Source: Elmis aenea
Lineage: Eukaryota; Arthropoda; Insecta; Coleoptera; Elmidae
NCBI GenBank assembly: GCA_947652605.1
Contig: OX393577.1
Coordinates: forward strand, 33,359,466-33,423,465
Direction of reading: 5' to 3'
Length of the DNA: 64,000 bases
Shown: one piece after another, positions 11,426 through 22,594 of the stretch
How the letters are laid out: every line of letters starts with the position of its first letter
Numbering within the stretch: the stretch's first letter is position 1
Made by a program: the position numbers and the translations under genes
Notes under the pieces: model-generated
Database searches by the model: none
What the model was told of the DNA's origin: nothing
The model's input: only the letters and a program-made list of their open reading frames with translations

Positions 11426-11573
11426 TTTGGTCCTTCGAGCCGGATACAATTTAATTACAATTTAACTATTTTATAAAAAGTGCAACGCAGTGTGCGAGGT
11501 ATCTATCAACTGCCAGCTGGTGACAAATTTGTGAGCATATGGTCAGGTAAAGGATCTATTTAACTATTTTACA

Positions 11574-12363
11574 ATGACTACTATTAATACTCGCAAACGG
11601 GGAGCCATCAAACAAGTTGACAAATTTCGAAGCATTTTTAAATTCAGTACAATTAGCTGAAGATTTGTCTGATGCATCAACGAACGAACTACAAAATAGA
11701 ATAAACAAATTTGAACCACTATTACAAGAGTTCGAAGATGTGCAATTAGATATTGAATGTGCATGTGACACAGAAGAACAAGTCAATGAACAATACATAG
11801 AACGGGACAATTTTACCGATAAATACCAAGCAATGTTAGCTAAAGCAAAGGTTATTTTAACACAACAATTAAAAAAGAAATCCTCTATGTTTACTACACA
11901 AATAAATAGTTCACCAATAGAGGATGGCAAAAGTAACAATTCTCAATCGTCAAGAAACAATGATTTGCATGCTGATAACAATGCAGCACAAAACTCAAAT
12001 ATGTCTGGGCAAGTTTTATTACAAAACATAAAGCTACCCACAATTAAGTTACCAATGTTCACCAGCAAATACAACAATTGGCTAGAATTCAAAGACACAT
12101 TTGAATCACTAATACATAATAACAACACTATAAACGATATACAGAAATATCACTATTTGAAAGCATCACTGGATGGAGATGCAAAAAGAGTAATACAATC
12201 TTTGGAATTTTCGACAAGCAATTACAGAAATGCCTGGGATTTATTAACAAACAGATACAACAATTCTAGACTCTTAGTGCATAATCACATTAAGGTCTTA
12301 CACAATTTAGAACCATTGCTCAAAGAAACGGCTTATGGCCTCAGAAACCTGATAGACACAGTC
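11574..12363 (+). pseudogene. BEL gag-like N-terminal region
   Basis: An ATG at 11574 opens a frame reading MTTINTRKRGAIK, a typical BEL start, but an apparent frameshift at about 11612-11618 moves the reading into the long frame starting TNFEAFLNSV. That frame has a coiled-coil-like acidic segment (residues 10-90). It then enters the BEL-specific DUF1759 block: LPTIKLPMFTSKYNNWLEFK, then HYLKASLDGDAKRVIQSL, then AWDLLTNRYNN. In BEL elements this gag-like part precedes the zinc knuckles and protease. The frame is cut at 12364 by the MITE inserted there and resumes beyond it. Confidence 0.85.
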
Positions 12364-12367
12364 TATA

Positions 12368-12656
12368 TGTCGTAGGCATAATGTAAAATTCGGCATTTTA
12401 TAAAACGCCTAGGCACAAAACTATTAGCTTCATTTTTATTATTTATTTAAAAAAAAAACTTTAACCAACCTTTAACCTGACCCTCTACTACTGACCAAAT
12501 GAATGAGGGTCAGGTTAAAGGTTGATTAAAGCTTTTTTTTGTATGAACACAAATGTATGGGTTTATGAAAAAGTCATAATTTGCTCGTTTTGCCAGCTTT
12601 TTATAAAATGCCTAGGCGTTTTATAAAATGCCGGATTTCACATTATGCCTACGACA
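12368..12656. mobile_element. palindromic MITE inserted in BEL gag (289 bp)
   Basis: The ends tgtcgtaggcataatgt and acattatgcctacgaca are inverted over about 48 bp (through cgcctaggc). Flanks are tata on both sides (12364-12367, 12657-12660). Removing one tata and the insert puts the BEL frame back in phase, so the 4-bp duplication is well supported. It is the same family as 9838-10291. The interior has an inverted pair around gagggtcaggttaaagg. Confidence 0.92.
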
Positions 12657-14642
12657 TATACACATCTGAGATGCCTAGAAACATTAAAGCAGCCGGTTCA
12701 CTCCTGGGATGCTTTAATAATATATATCATATCAATTAAACTCGACAAAAGTACTCTTCGGGAATGGGAAAAATGTAAAACCAGTAATGATTTACCAAAC
12801 CTAGTCGATTTTCAAAACTTCCTGAGATCGAGAGCTGATTGGTTAGAGACATTGGAAATTAATTCAAAACCTTCAGGACACAAGGAAGGCAGCACAAAAC
12901 CAACCACGTTAATATCATCATGTGTAAAATGCAACTTTTGTCAAGGAAACCATTTAATTTACCACTGTGAGGACTTCCTGAAGTTGGATGTACGGGAAAG
13001 AAAAATCAAAGTTGACGAGCTAAAATTGTGTAATAACTGCTTGCGAACTAATCATGTCACGAAGCAGTGCAAATTGGGACCATGTGGAAAATGTAAGGGG
13101 AAACACAATTCACTCTTACATTTTGATATTTCAAACCCAAATTCCAATGTTTCATTATGTAGCTTCAGTCAACAGAATTACGTAATGCTTTCTACAGCTA
13201 CTGTGTTAGCTAGAGATGCAAGTGACAATTGGCAGCAAGGCAAGGTATTTTTTGATTCCGGATCTCAATCCAACTATATTTCAAAAAGATTTTGTATGCA
13301 ATTAGGGATCAAAACTCATCCCACAAACATTTCTATTATTGGCATCAATATGTCAGGAACAAAATTGAAGTCGAAATGTGATGTCAGACTTAATTCAGTG
13401 CATAACAATTTTGTTATTACAATTCTATTTTTAGTCATACCTAAAATTATAGACAAGTTGCCTTCTTATGAATTGGATAAAGGTAACTGGGGTATACCAG
13501 ATAATATTCAACTAGCTGACAAAACTTTTAATGTACCCAGCGAAATAGACATGTTAATCGGAGTAGGCTATTTTTGGACTCTATTAAAGAACAAAAGTAT
13601 TCAATTAGGTAAAATCCTCCCTACTCTTCACCAAACAGAATTTGGGTGGATAATCACAGGAGTAGTCTCACAAAAAATGAATACAACTTTATGCAATTTT
13701 GTAAAGTTGAAAAATTTAGACGATTCCCTAAAACAATTTTGGGAATTGGAAGAGACTATGCCAGTTAACAATGTAGAAGATCAGTGTGAAAAACAATTTA
13801 GTGAAACTACAATTAGAGATAACACTGGTTACATCGATTTCATGAAAGAAAATGTTTCGTTACAACATATGACTTTAAAAACCCACTTATTTCAAACATT
13901 TGTTGCTAATAGAATCCAAGAAATTCAAACACCTACTAAGGATAATAATTGGATGTATATCAATACGAAGGAAAATCCTGCAGATATTGCTTCTCGGGGA
14001 CTTTATCCAAAGGCACTTCTCCATTCACAATCATGGCGGGAAGGTCCTAGTTGGTTAACAAAACCTTCTTCTGAATGGCCCAATTCAGTTGAAGACGAAT
14101 CTATTATAAACATACCTGAAATCAAAAAACAAAGTTCAGCACTTAAATCTAGTTGTTTAGAATCATATCTATTAGAATCATTCTCTAATTTGACAATGTT
14201 ACAAAGAGTCACAGCTTTAGTTCTACGATTCATAAACAATTGTCGAAAGTCAAAGAAAGATAAACAAACAGGTCCATTGACTGTTTTAGGGATAAATCAA
14301 AGTATGACACGTTTGATTAAGATAACACAAGAAAATGATTTCAAAGAAGAAATTAAACTTTTAAAAGCTAATTTCAATTTTAAAAATAAACTACAAAGAC
14401 CATCTCCATTTATAGATAGTGAAGGTATAACATGGCGTTTAATTTCATCGTATTCACCTCACTTCGGAGGACAATTTACAAGTTTGGGATTTGGTAATAT
14501 TAAAGGCGGACAACTTACCTCCATGCAGCTGGCCACTGGGAAGAATCCAAGAACGTCATCCAGACCAGGAAGGTTTGTGCGCGTTGCAAAAGTGTATCCG
14601 TTACCAGTGCCTGAAAAGGAAACAACAATTTGTGAATTGTAG
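12657..14642 (+). pseudogene. BEL zinc knuckles, protease and deleted pol
   Basis: The frame continues from gag after the MITE. Zinc-knuckle cysteines appear in CVKCNFCQGNHLIYHC and in CNNCLRTNHVTKQC, followed by CGKC. The retropepsin-like block has the catalytic DSG in VFFDSGSQSNYIS, then IDMLIGVGYFW and TEFGWIITG. At about 13850 the text jumps from this block to TFVANRIQEIQ and TKENPADIASRGL. Those normally follow RNase H, so the RT and most of RNase H are deleted. A second jump near 14420 goes to YSPHFGG, the end of the integrase core. The last part matches the DUF5641 tail, with a frameshift near 14510 (SWPLGRIQERHP is in the neighbouring frame). Inactive as an autonomous element. Confidence 0.85.
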
Positions 14643-14851
14643 TTTAACTATTATTAGAGTTATTTTAAGTTCAAGTTTACTTACTTGCAATGTTTGTTTA
14701 TTTCAATCTGCTTAACTTATACGATATTTACCTTTAACTTCTATTTGAATTTACTCATATGTTCATACTATGTATATTTGTGTTTCTCACCAATTTGAGT
14801 ACTATTTTGTTAAATTGAACTTACCTTTCGTTGTTCAATTGGGGGGAGTTA

Positions 14852-15032
14852 TGGTAATCAATTTTGTATCGAGATGTAGTTAGGGGAGCGCATAATTATA
14901 ATATATTAATATGTCATGGAAACTTGTTGATAGAAAAATAATAACTTTGCTTTTTGGTGCAACGTCAATATAAAACCAACTATTTTACCAGAACTATTTT
15001 ACTACAGTCCACTCTATCGGCATCAATTACCA
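14852..15032 (+). repeat. BEL 3' LTR
   Basis: 181 bp, tggtaatcaa...tcaattacca, preceded by the polypurine run aattggggggag and followed by the target duplication atatt. Confidence 0.92.
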
Positions 15033-15037
15033 ATATT

Positions 15038-16816
15038 ATTCCTTAGTAAAAACAAGTGATGAATATTGTAATATATTTAAAAAAACATCAAACATTGAAG
15101 ATTGAAGTACATATTTACTTTATAATATCTCTCTTTTCTTGAATATTTGTGTTTAGCATTTGGTATTTGTTATCTAGGTGAATAAAAATTGAAACCTAAA
15201 AACCTCTACATTAATTTATATTTTTGTATTATATTCGACATTACTTCTAAAATGCCTGTTTATAGTTTTTAAACCTAAAAATCTCAGTGGTAAATATTTG
15301 TGGTTGACATGACCTCGAATATTAAGCTGGTCAGAGAAAATTTTAACAAAATAGTCAAACCAATATTGTAAATTAGTCATATCATATTTTTGCCAATCAA
15401 TTTATAAAAGTAATCTGTATTATTTTCATGTAATCTAAATATGTTGTTAAAAACATTAAAAAAATAATAACAAAAAATGTGCTAATTACCAAAGAACAAA
15501 ATAATGTCAAAACATAATTTGAATTAATAACTATTTTAACAACACTTAAAACATTATTGCTACGTAGATAATGAATTACAAATAGTGCTACTATTTTAAA
15601 AATGAATTAACAAAAAATATGTATAAAAGATTGTAGTGGGAAGTAAAATAGGAGCTATAGAATTTGTTTGGTAGTTTGACGGTTTGCAGATTGACCGAAT
15701 CTCTCTGCACTGCAGAATCATTAACTTTAAATATAGTTGACGAATTACTTATTAGATTATTTTATTTAATGTAAATAGAGCTCCAATGAATATGTGATTA
15801 AAGGTTGCTAGTTAAAAAGATTGTGACAGTGACTGGAAATTCACGATTAATTGTATATTTCAGTTAAATTTCATGTCTTTGGAATTATATAAATTATAAG
15901 GACAATTAAGTCACTTCTGTGACTTTTAATACCAGTTTAATAAATACTATTAGAAAATAGGATGGTAAATAAAAGTTTAAACGTTTTTGAGTAGGTATTC
16001 ATTTTAACCTATTAATAATAGAACGAAGAAAAATATGTGCCACAGTTAGTAAATGGTAGACAATGATAAAAGTACGTAATCAAGAACTAGGAAAACATAC
16101 ATCGACACCGAAAGGTACAAGAGGATCCCGTTAAGAAGATAATCGAACTTTTTAAAAATATTTTTGAAAAATTATTTTCTGCTGATAGTCCAATACAGTT
16201 TTGCGATTTCGATTTACTTTGGCTGACTAATAGATATTTATCATTTAATCATTTAATTCTACAATTACAAGTTGTTTTGTAGCAAACTATGATTAAAATG
16301 TAATAATATATTGCAAACTGACATTTCAAAGTGTAGACTACTCCTTAGTTTTTTTGTTTAAACGTAATATGTCGTTATGTCTAGTATTTATAGTCAACCT
16401 TGCTAACCTAACTATCCCTCTTTTGATCTTGCATAATATGTTTATCCTTATACATTAAAATTCTTGATGTTGTACACAAAAATTAAATAGAAAGATCATC
16501 GTAACAATATATTCATTTCTTCGGAGTGTGAAGCTCTATTTTTATGGTTTAGTTAGATTTTAAACGACTGTGCAAGAGTAATAATTTATTATTGCTATCG
16601 TTAAACATTGTTCGTGTGAATCACATAGCCTACGTTGCAATATATCATCTGCTTTGTATCGCATGTAGCCTGAAATTGCATCGATATCCTTATGTGGTAT
16701 GACATTAAAATAATCACTTAAAAAAGAATTAACTAATTAAGCGGCAGTTGTTCGTCTTGGTTTAGGCTTAGTCGTTAGTTTAAAAAAAGGCGGTTGTGAA
16801 GTTATAAAAGTACAAG
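15038..16816. other. AT-rich DNA, no gene seen
   Basis: About 1.8 kb of AT-rich sequence between the BEL element and the foldback element. I find no element termini, repeat structure or coding signature. Confidence 0.5.
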
Positions 16817-16825
16817 TCGAGATTG

Positions 16826-17595
16826 AGGTCCGTGAAGTTAGCCCCCCCCCCTTGAAAAAAAATAAAATGAAAACATAACCATAGGATTGTACCGCGTTTG
16901 TACCGGATTGTACCGTAAAAATTTTCGTTTGTACCGTTTCCGTTAATTAGTTATAGCCAATTCAATTAGTGGGGGCTAACTTCACGGTCGCGCTAAAATC
17001 TAACACGCACATAATTATTAATTTGTTTGTACCGTTTCCGTTAATTAGTTATAGCCAATTTAATTAGTGGGGGCTAACTTCACGACAGCCTCCCACAATG
17101 AAGATATTTCACTTTTTTTGTGCCAATCGTTTGTAGCGCGTTTGTACCGGATTGTACCGTAAAAATTTTCGTTTGTACCGTTTCCGTTAATTAGTTATAG
17201 CCAATTCAATTAGTGGGGGCTAACTTCACGGTCGCGCTAAAATCTAACACGCACATAATTATTAATTTCTTTCAACGGCAATCGTTTGTACCGCGTTTGT
17301 ACCGGATTGTACCGTAAAAGTTTTGTTTGTACCATTCCTCTATCAATAATTATACTTAATTTAATATTAAGTGAGGTTATGTTGCTTGGCGGTATCAAGA
17401 ACATAAAACGCGCGACTAAATATGATGTTCTACGAATAGTCTTTGTCGATATAAAACACGAATAACTTCTAATAAGCGAAATTTACGCTAATATTTGTTC
17501 AAATAACTTTATAAAAATAATAAATACAGTTAAGTTATCAATACACATACTGTTAATTTAATGATCTTTAAAAGTAATTTTGTTGTGGTTTATAG
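16826..17595. repeat. foldback left arm
   Basis: Contains three copies of the ~147-bp unit (internal 'gggggctaacttcacg' at about 16970, 17069 and 17216), then a unique inner segment of about 300 bp (17290-17595). The motif gtcgcgctaaaatctaacacg occurs twice (about 16985 and 17232). Its first copy jumps straight into mid-unit, indicating past internal recombination. Confidence 0.85.
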
Positions 17596-17619
17596 TGTTT
17601 TCTAGTTAACTAATTTTTT

Positions 17620-17722
17620 CTAAGTAACTTATGCATAAATAAGTAAGTAATACATAAATAGGTAAGTAATGCATAAGTAGATAAGTAATGCATAAATAGC
17701 TAAGTAGTGCATAATTATATTT
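17620..17722. repeat. 19-bp minisatellite in the foldback loop
   Basis: About five imperfect copies of a unit like taagtaatgcataaatag follow each other. No coding role is seen. Confidence 0.8.
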
Positions 17723-17873
17723 TACGTGTTCTTGGACGTACTTGTAAAGCGTATTATTTTATATTTTACCTCATCCTATTTCCTATATAACTATTTTTTG
17801 ACCATTTCATACCTAAATTACCTCATACTGTTACAAACCCCGCGTTTTAGAACTACTGGATTGCTGTGTTAAG

Positions 17874-18213
17874 TAGGGGTGGGCGATATATCGATATATC
17901 GATAAATGTCGATATAATTTTGATATCGATATATCGACATTTAGATATATCGATATCCGACATTCCGAAATATCGATATTTTGAGGGCGAGAAGCTTTTT
18001 TTTTTTTTTAGGTCACCAGTCTCTTTTTTCACTTTTTTACCGACTATTTTAGCTTCGCGCCGCGAAATTTCGATATATCGACATTCCGATATATCGATAT
18101 TCCGATATATCGATATTCCGATATATCGATATTCCGATATTCCGATATATCGATATTCCGATATATATCGATATCGATATTCGATATCGAAATTTGGATA
18201 TCGCCCACCCCTA
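17874..18213. mobile_element. hAT MITE filled with gatatatcgatattcc repeats (340 bp)
   Basis: The ends taggggtgggcgatat and atatcgcccacccct(a) are inverted, with an exact 8-bp duplication gtgttaag (17866-17873 and 18214-18221). Subterminal sequence is a tandem array of cgatat/tccgat motifs in both halves, which creates repetitive open frames on both strands that are not genes. TIR and duplication fit the Ac-type branch of hAT. Confidence 0.9.
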
Positions 18214-18459
18214 GTGTTAAGCATTAATCCAGTAGTTCGGGCATTACTTAGTGTGGTGGCAAGATGTACAGATAAGAATAATTATGTAAGTAGTATTAAT
18301 TATTTAATGTAGTTATGTTTATAGTTAATCCATTTGGTAGTGTATTTGTGTGTATGTATGTATTTGTTAACATTTGTTTGTATTGGTATTTGTAGTTATT
18401 AAATTCATATTTGTTAGTTTATATTTTCTGTCTAAATTTGGCACCCGATAACGGTACCC

Positions 18460-18778
18460 TGTAACAGTATTTTAATTAATACAGTTTAATTCGAATCATG
18501 ATGTTTACTTGGTACCGCTGGTATTCGTTTGGTAATTTTGTACCGGCCCGCAGCCTCATGTCTTTAAATCGTACGTCATTATTTAATGGTGTCTGTCACC
18601 GAGAGGTGCGTTTACCTGGGACAGGTTAGTGGTCATAATATCAATTTACCGTACAATTACGGATTTTGTTGCAACTATGTTCATGATGTTAAAATGAAAT
18701 ATATTTTAGAGAACTGTTAAATATAAAGAAAACTAATAAAAGTTGCCATAACAACCAACTATAACTAGTTTTCTTACA
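18460..18778 (+). repeat. Ty3-type 5' LTR (319 bp)
   Basis: Begins tgtaacagtattttaa and ends agttttcttaca. Contains aatataaag near its 3' part. No difference from the 3' LTR was seen over the full length. Confidence 0.93.
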
Positions 18779-18809
18779 ACTGGCGCTCAACGTAAACCAA
18801 CTACTGATT

Positions 18810-19832
18810 ATGGCGACCCAACATTCGCCCACGCAATTTGGCTCGACAAATAAGGGAGCGATTCCAAAATCCAACCAGTATTGGACTAGAAACAAATCAA
18901 AACAGCAAAACCATCGTAACGAAGATCTGGACGATGGCAGCCGTTTGATACGTACGGAAGCTGGGGGAGAGGAAAACGGAAAAAACACGATATCACCTTC
19001 AAAGCTAGTGGCGGCAAGTACTACAAATAAAGGTACCGTTTTTGATTTCTTTAATGCTGCAAAAGCAGTCACGGAACCGTCCACGCGTAAAGGCGAAAAT
19101 CGAACATCTCTTGACCTCGCTGCGTATCACAACCCAGAGATATCATTCGAAGGAGATAAGTTCAACAAGGAAACGTCCGTTAATATTGGCGAATTTAACC
19201 TTAACAAGGTGAACCAAATTAATAATTCAATTTATAGCCTACCATCGGAAAATATGTTTGCCACAAATAATTGTAATAATTGTGTGTGTAATGCAACAAA
19301 ATCCAGCGGTTTTAATTCCGAGATTATGAAAATGTTACCGACATTTTCAGATGTAAATGGGCTTCACCCTGTACAATTTTTATCACAGTTGGAGGAAGTT
19401 ATGCAACTATATAACCTCCAATATAGTACTTTTCTCGTGAGAAATTTGTTTAAGGGTGGTGCTAAATGTTGGGCTGATGCGGTAATCAGTTTATTTACTA
19501 CTTATAACGAATTTAAATCAGGGTTTTTGGAGCAATTTTTGGGAGAAACTGCCCAGGTTAACGTACGTCACAGTTTAGAAACAGGCCGTTTTACCAAAGA
19601 TTGTAATATTACTTATACTGATTATTTCTTGAAACATGTGGCTATGGGTCGTTATTTGACAGCGGTTATTTCGGAGAAACAGCTTATTGAAAAAATTGCA
19701 AAACACTTTCCCCCACAACTATCATATTCCCTTAGCGATTGCCAAAACATACCTGATGCTCTAAAGTTTCTACGCATAGCTGATTATTTTAATCATGATA
19801 TTCAGCAAGCGAAAATAAACAAGGGATGTTAG
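18810..19832 (+). CDS. gag-like protein of the Ty3-type element (340 aa)
   Basis: The ATG at 18810 is the first downstream of the primer-binding site (29 bp after it), which fixes the start. The first ~150 residues are polar and low in hydrophobics (many N, S, K, T). A gag capsid-like region follows from about residue 175: LPTFSDVNGLHPVQFLSQLE, then KGGAKCWADAVISLF and FKSGFLEQFLGE. This is the helical arrangement of retrotransposon gag (Retrotrans_gag). It would assemble the RNA-containing particle in the cytoplasm. There is no zinc knuckle; the frame stops before one would appear. The frame is intact, agreeing with recent insertion. Identity as gag is from position and pattern; no search was possible. 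Confidence 0.8.
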   Translation: MATQHSPTQFGSTNKGAIPKSNQYWTRNKSKQQNHRNEDLDDGSRLIRTEAGGEENGKNTISPSKLVAASTTNKGTVFDFFNAAKAVTEPSTRKGENRTSLDLAAYHNPEISFEGDKFNKETSVNIGEFNLNKVNQINNSIYSLPSENMFATNNCNNCVCNATKSSGFNSEIMKMLPTFSDVNGLHPVQFLSQLEEVMQLYNLQYSTFLVRNLFKGGAKCWADAVISLFTTYNEFKSGFLEQFLGETAQVNVRHSLETGRFTKDCNITYTDYFLKHVAMGRYLTAVISEKQLIEKIAKHFPPQLSYSLSDCQNIPDALKFLRIADYFNHDIQQAKINKGC

Positions 19833-20483
19833 CGTTTCGAATAACAATTGATTTTTTTGTACAAAATAATTTGGTGTTGTACAGTCTTGTCAACAATGCT
19901 ATCTATGATTTATTTTCATATTGTTAAGTTTTATCCTATTCAACTACCTCTATAATTTTATTAGCATAAATGGTAATTATACTCTATAGTTTGAATGGTG
20001 CTGACATTTTTCAAATATTTTATTTTGAAATGGTTTTAGACTAACATTATGTTGCGATCATTAGTATTAGGTTGTTGTGTGTTTTTCTATTTTTTGTTTT
20101 TTAATTTTCACTAATGCCATTTCTGATAGTAATGAAGCATGCTGTGGCACAGTGTTTCTCAATCATTTTGATACTGTGGACTATGCAATGTGGCCTATTT
20201 TGTAATATTGATACAAATTAACTAGTAATTTATGTTGTATGTGTGTGAATGTGCTTAATTAAAAGACACAGAAAAGAGTTTTCCTTCTGTGGAACTGTTC
20301 AAGTGAGTTTTAATTAAACAAAATTATAAATTCATTTGTATTTTATTCATAAAGACCATACAGTGATATAACTTTTTATATGCAATATGGATTTATTTAA
20401 AAAAAAGTTTCAAATTTTTTAAACTAGGTTTGTATTTGTTAATTCATTTAAATAATACCATGTAAAAACAAGTCGGAACCTAT

Positions 20484-20576
20484 ACTTATGTGCTGGGAAA
20501 AGCTAACGGAACTGAAAGGGGGGTTTTTCATGCCTCTCATTTAAAACAGTTTCATGGTACTTTCGCTCGTGGCTAA
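20484..20576 (+). pseudogene. terminal remnant of pol (integrase C-terminal end)
   Basis: About 30 codons read YTYVLGKANGTERG then VFHASHLKQFHG and end at the stop TAA 20574-20576, shortly before the 3' LTR. The VFHAS-x-LKPF pattern closes the integrase of many Ty3-type elements. Everything between gag and this tail (protease, RT, RNase H and most of integrase) is gone. Confidence 0.7.
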
Positions 20577-20674
20577 TCCATGGTAACCTATTTGGTTGTT
20601 ATTTATTCTTTTACTTAGGAATTCCTAAAAGCCTGGCTCCTTGTCTTGACCTACTCGCGAATGTGGGGGACAGT

Positions 20675-20993
20675 TGTAACAGTATTTTAATTAATACAGT
20701 TTAATTCGAATCATGATGTTTACTTGGTACCGCTGGTATTCGTTTGGTAATTTTGTACCGGCCCGCAGCCTCATGTCTTTAAATCGTACGTCATTATTTA
20801 ATGGTGTCTGTCACCGAGAGGTGCGTTTACCTGGGACAGGTTAGTGGTCATAATATCAATTTACCGTACAATTACGGATTTTGTTGCAACTATGTTCATG
20901 ATGTTAAAATGAAATATATTTTAGAGAACTGTTAAATATAAAGAAAACTAATAAAAGTTGCCATAACAACCAACTATAACTAGTTTTCTTACA
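20675..20993 (+). repeat. Ty3-type 3' LTR (319 bp)
   Basis: Appears identical to the 5' LTR, preceded by gtgggggacagt and followed by the target duplication accc. Confidence 0.93.
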
Positions 20994-20997
20994 ACCC

Positions 20998-21959
20998 TAC
21001 GCACTTGCGTAACAATACGTTCATGTCCGTGAATTCGGCCCGAACTTAAAAAACACAATCCTGCTATATTTTTTTACGTTATCCAAAATCGATAAGTAAA
21101 TCTGTGACAATACTAAAGGGTTGTATTACCTAAAGTGTAGTAACACTACTAATATAACAAATAGAAACTTACGTACGATAAGATTATTTTAATCATATTA
21201 AAAATTAACATTAAAAAAAAAACACTAAATAGAAAATTTTGCGATATATCGAAGAGAAAAAAATATTTATTGTTGACCTAGAATGAGAAACACCTTGTGT
21301 ATATTTATAACAATTTAATATGTCAGTAACACCTATTGTATTACACATACTTTAATCAAATAAACTTCAAATGATCTATTGCAGATATTTTTTAAGTTGC
21401 AAAATATATTATTATTTATAGCTCTATATTTGTGAATATTTATAAAATCAAACCTATATCACTCAAAAATGGTTAACATTTTTAAAAGAATACTGAATTG
21501 GAAATCATAATAATGCAAAATACTTAGTTGGTTAAAAATATTATCCATAATTTTTGATTAAGTAACTTAATGACTATAATTTTTTTTTTAATTTTAAACG
21601 TATTTTTGTGTTTAATTAAACCAATAATAACGCTATGAATTATAACTAATCTAGGCTAGAACAAATTGTATATTTCTCGTTTGTTTATGTTTGAGTACAT
21701 AAGTATGTTGTAGTATATTGTGGAATATATAAAATAAAAGAATGAATATTTTTTTCTCGTTTCGAGAAACTATTTATATTCATGCAAATATACGTTTTAC
21801 TTTTAACTGTAGTTTTCATTGTCATAAAGTTATTTTTACTTTAGCATTGTTCTTCTTTGTAGGTTTGAATTTGTGTATTGTTACATTTTATGGGGGTATA
21901 ACAATACCATAACGTAATAAATTTGTCAAAAATATGTGAGAGAAGCTAACTTAAACCTT
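20998..21959. other. foldback loop DNA, no gene seen
   Basis: AT-rich sequence between the Ty3-type insertion and the right arm. No MuDR-type transposase or other coding signature is visible. Confidence 0.5.
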
Positions 21960-22594
21960 TTCAAATAAAAATTACCCTATAAACCGCAACAAAATTACTT
22001 TTAAAGATCAATAAATTAACAGTATGTGTATTGTTAACTTAACTGTATTTATCATTTTTATACAGTTATTTGAACAAATATTAACGTAAATTTCGCTTAA
22101 TAGAAGTTATTCGTGTTTTCTATTGACAAAGACTATTCGTCATATTTAATCGCACGTTTCATGTTCTTGATACCGCCAAACAACATGACCTCACTTAATA
22201 TTAAATTAAGTATAATTATTGATAGAGGAATGGTACAAACAAAACTTTTACAGTACAATCCGGTACAAACGCGGTACAAACGATTGCCGTTGGAAGAAAT
22301 TAATTATTATGTGCGCGTTAAATTTTAACGCGACCGTGAAGTTAGCCCCCACTAATTGAATTGGCTATAACTAATTAACGGAAACGGTACAAACGAAAAT
22401 TTTTACGGTACAATCCGGTACAAACGCGCTACAAACGATTGGCACAAAAAAAGTGAAATATCTTCATTGTGGGAGGCTGTCGTGAAGTTAGCCCCCACTA
22501 ATTAAATTGGCTATAACTAATTAACGGAAACGGTACAAACGAAAATTTTTACGGTACAATCCGGTACAAACGCGGTACAAACGATTGACACAAA

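Larger units (their letters stand above)
11245..15032 (+). mobile_element. BEL/Pao LTR retrotransposon, internally deleted (3788 bp)
   Basis: Two 181-bp LTRs (TG...CA) bound the element and are flanked by an identical 5-bp duplication atatt (11240-11244 and 15033-15037). The sequence just inside the 5' LTR (tttggtccttcgagccgg) is characteristic of BEL/Pao elements. A G-run (ggggggag) sits just before the 3' LTR as polypurine tract. Intact BEL elements are about 6-7 kb. Here the RT, most of RNase H and the integrase core are missing. Confidence 0.93.
18460..20993 (+). mobile_element. Ty3-type LTR retrotransposon, gag-only, recent (2534 bp)
   Basis: Two LTRs of 319 bp, identical by eye, start tgtaacagt and end ttcttaca. 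They are flanked by the 4-bp duplication accc (18456-18459, 20994-20997). A primer-binding-like tggcgctcaacg lies 2 bp inside the 5' LTR, and a purine run (gtggggga) precedes the 3' LTR. The element encodes gag and only the last ~30 codons of pol. The 0.65 kb between them is noncoding. Identical LTRs mean a young insertion, so such deleted copies can be moved by proteins from intact relatives. Confidence 0.92.

Noticed and set aside
11556..11939. 127-codon minus-strand frame opposite BEL gag
   Set aside because: Shadow of the gag frame; its peptide is cysteine/serine-rich without any family pattern, whereas the plus strand has clear BEL motifs.
17853..18312. Open frames on both strands with repeated RYIGISEYRYI / YRYSDIPIYRY peptides
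   Set aside because: They are translations of the gatatatcgatattcc subterminal repeats of the hAT MITE; equal openness on both strands shows that they are not genes.
20150..20460. A complete hAT inside the Ty3-type filler
   Set aside because: Only one hAT-like terminus is visible (20150); no matching inverted end or duplication was found, so it is mentioned only as a possible captured end.
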